DNA of 6,056 bases from Gammaproteobacteria bacterium (GTDB lineage: Bacteria; Pseudomonadota; Gammaproteobacteria; Pseudomonadales; Azotimanducaceae), in the NCBI GenBank assembly GCA_003476445.1, contig DMUF01000005.1, forward strand, positions 1-6,056. The letters are read 5' to 3'. The notes beneath the pieces were generated by a model, which saw nothing but the letters and a program-made list of their open reading frames with translations, was not told where the DNA came from and made no database searches. Numbering within the stretch: the stretch's first letter is position 1; every line of letters starts with the position of its first letter. Below are positions 5,710 through 6,056 of this stretch, piece by piece. The position numbers and the translations under genes are program-made.

Positions 5710-6056
5710 ATGAGCCCCGCCGTTCCCTGGGCGGGCCTCCTGCACTGGGCGGAGGTCACGCCGGACCAGCCTGCACTCGTCTTCGCTGACGAGACCACCT
5801 CGTACGCAGAACTCGCCGAACTGGCGCTGCGCGGCGCCCGCTTCCTGCGCAGCCTGGGGCTTCGCACCGGCGACGGCATTGCCGTGCTCACCGAAAACCA
5901 TCCGGACGTGCTTGCCCTGTACTGGGCGGCGCAGCACGCGGGTCTTGCCTATACGGCGATCAGCGCGCAATTCCAGCGCAACGAGGTGCAGTACATCCTC
6001 GCCGACTGTGAAGCGCAGTTGGTCGTCACCAGCAGCCGCCAGCGTGACAAGGCCGA
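5710..6056 (+). CDS. AMP-dependent acyl-CoA synthetase/ligase, N-terminal part
   Basis: The first 115 complete codons of an adenylate-forming (ANL superfamily) enzyme are present and the gene runs off the right edge. Such enzymes activate a carboxylic acid with ATP and join it to CoA. The visible part is the start of the AMP-binding domain: TPDQPALVFADETTSYAELAE (17-37), a helix with RGARFLRSLGLRTGDGIAVL (41-60), then ENHPDVLALYWAAQHAGLAYTAI (62-84) and NEVQYILADCEAQLVVTS (91-108). The phrase ENHP...YWAAQHAGL...I is typical of FadD-like acyl-CoA synthetases of fatty or cyclic acids rather than acetyl-CoA synthetase. The P-loop, adenylation and lysine motifs lie outside the window, so the substrate cannot be judged. 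The ATG at 5710 is 11 bases after the DUF1820 stop with only a weak GAGA upstream, suggesting co-transcription and perhaps coupled translation. Confidence 0.88.
   Translation, partial: MSPAVPWAGLLHWAEVTPDQPALVFADETTSYAELAELALRGARFLRSLGLRTGDGIAVLTENHPDVLALYWAAQHAGLAYTAISAQFQRNEVQYILADCEAQLVVTSSRQRDKA

Noticed and set aside
5716..5735. Intrinsic terminator after the DUF1820 gene
   Set aside because: The stem is only 6 base pairs, lies inside the next coding region and has no T tract after it.

Overview
This is a high-GC, tightly packed chromosomal window that looks like a gammaproteobacterial core region. The main block is a minus-strand operon in the order miaB, phoH (ybeZ), ybeY, corC (ybeX), lnt, the same core order as the ybeZYX-lnt cluster of E. 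coli and pseudomonads. Two plus-strand genes diverge from miaB: a small DUF1820-family protein and an AMP-binding acyl-CoA synthetase cut by the right edge. DUF1820 proteins are mostly known from gammaproteobacteria, which together with the operon order is the basis for the taxonomic guess. No order or genus can be assigned from the sequence alone.

Layout, left to right. Positions 1-1436 (minus) hold lnt, apolipoprotein N-acyltransferase, in one continuous frame of 478 codons that runs off the left edge shortly before its expected C-terminus. Positions 1447-2283 (minus) hold corC, two CBS domains plus a CorC/HlyC domain. Positions 2280-2810 (minus) hold ybeY, an rRNA-maturation endonuclease. 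Positions 2813-3817 (minus) hold phoH, a P-loop ATPase. Positions 3873-5237 (minus) hold miaB, the tRNA methylthiotransferase. Positions 5238-5362 are the divergent promoter region. Positions 5363-5698 (plus) encode the DUF1820 protein, and 5710-6056 (plus) the first 115 codons of the acyl-CoA synthetase. No non-coding stretch exceeds about 125 bases.

The minus-strand genes are almost certainly co-transcribed. PhoH and YbeY are separated by 2 bases, YbeY and CorC overlap by 4 (ATGA), and CorC and Lnt are 10 bases apart. The only larger gap, 55 bases between miaB and phoH, has no convincing promoter or terminator. The operon joins RNA and translation quality (MiaB on tRNA, YbeY on rRNA, PhoH as YbeY's usual partner) to envelope functions (CorC as a CBS-domain ion or stress protein, Lnt finishing lipoprotein acylation).

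I see no mobile element, CRISPR array, RNA gene or clear sign of horizontal transfer, and nothing that amounts to a new system. The points worth a second look are the overlapping divergent -10 elements inside a small dyad, the uncharacterised DUF1820 gene beside miaB, a run of ten C in the lnt coding strand, and a longer than usual YbeY.
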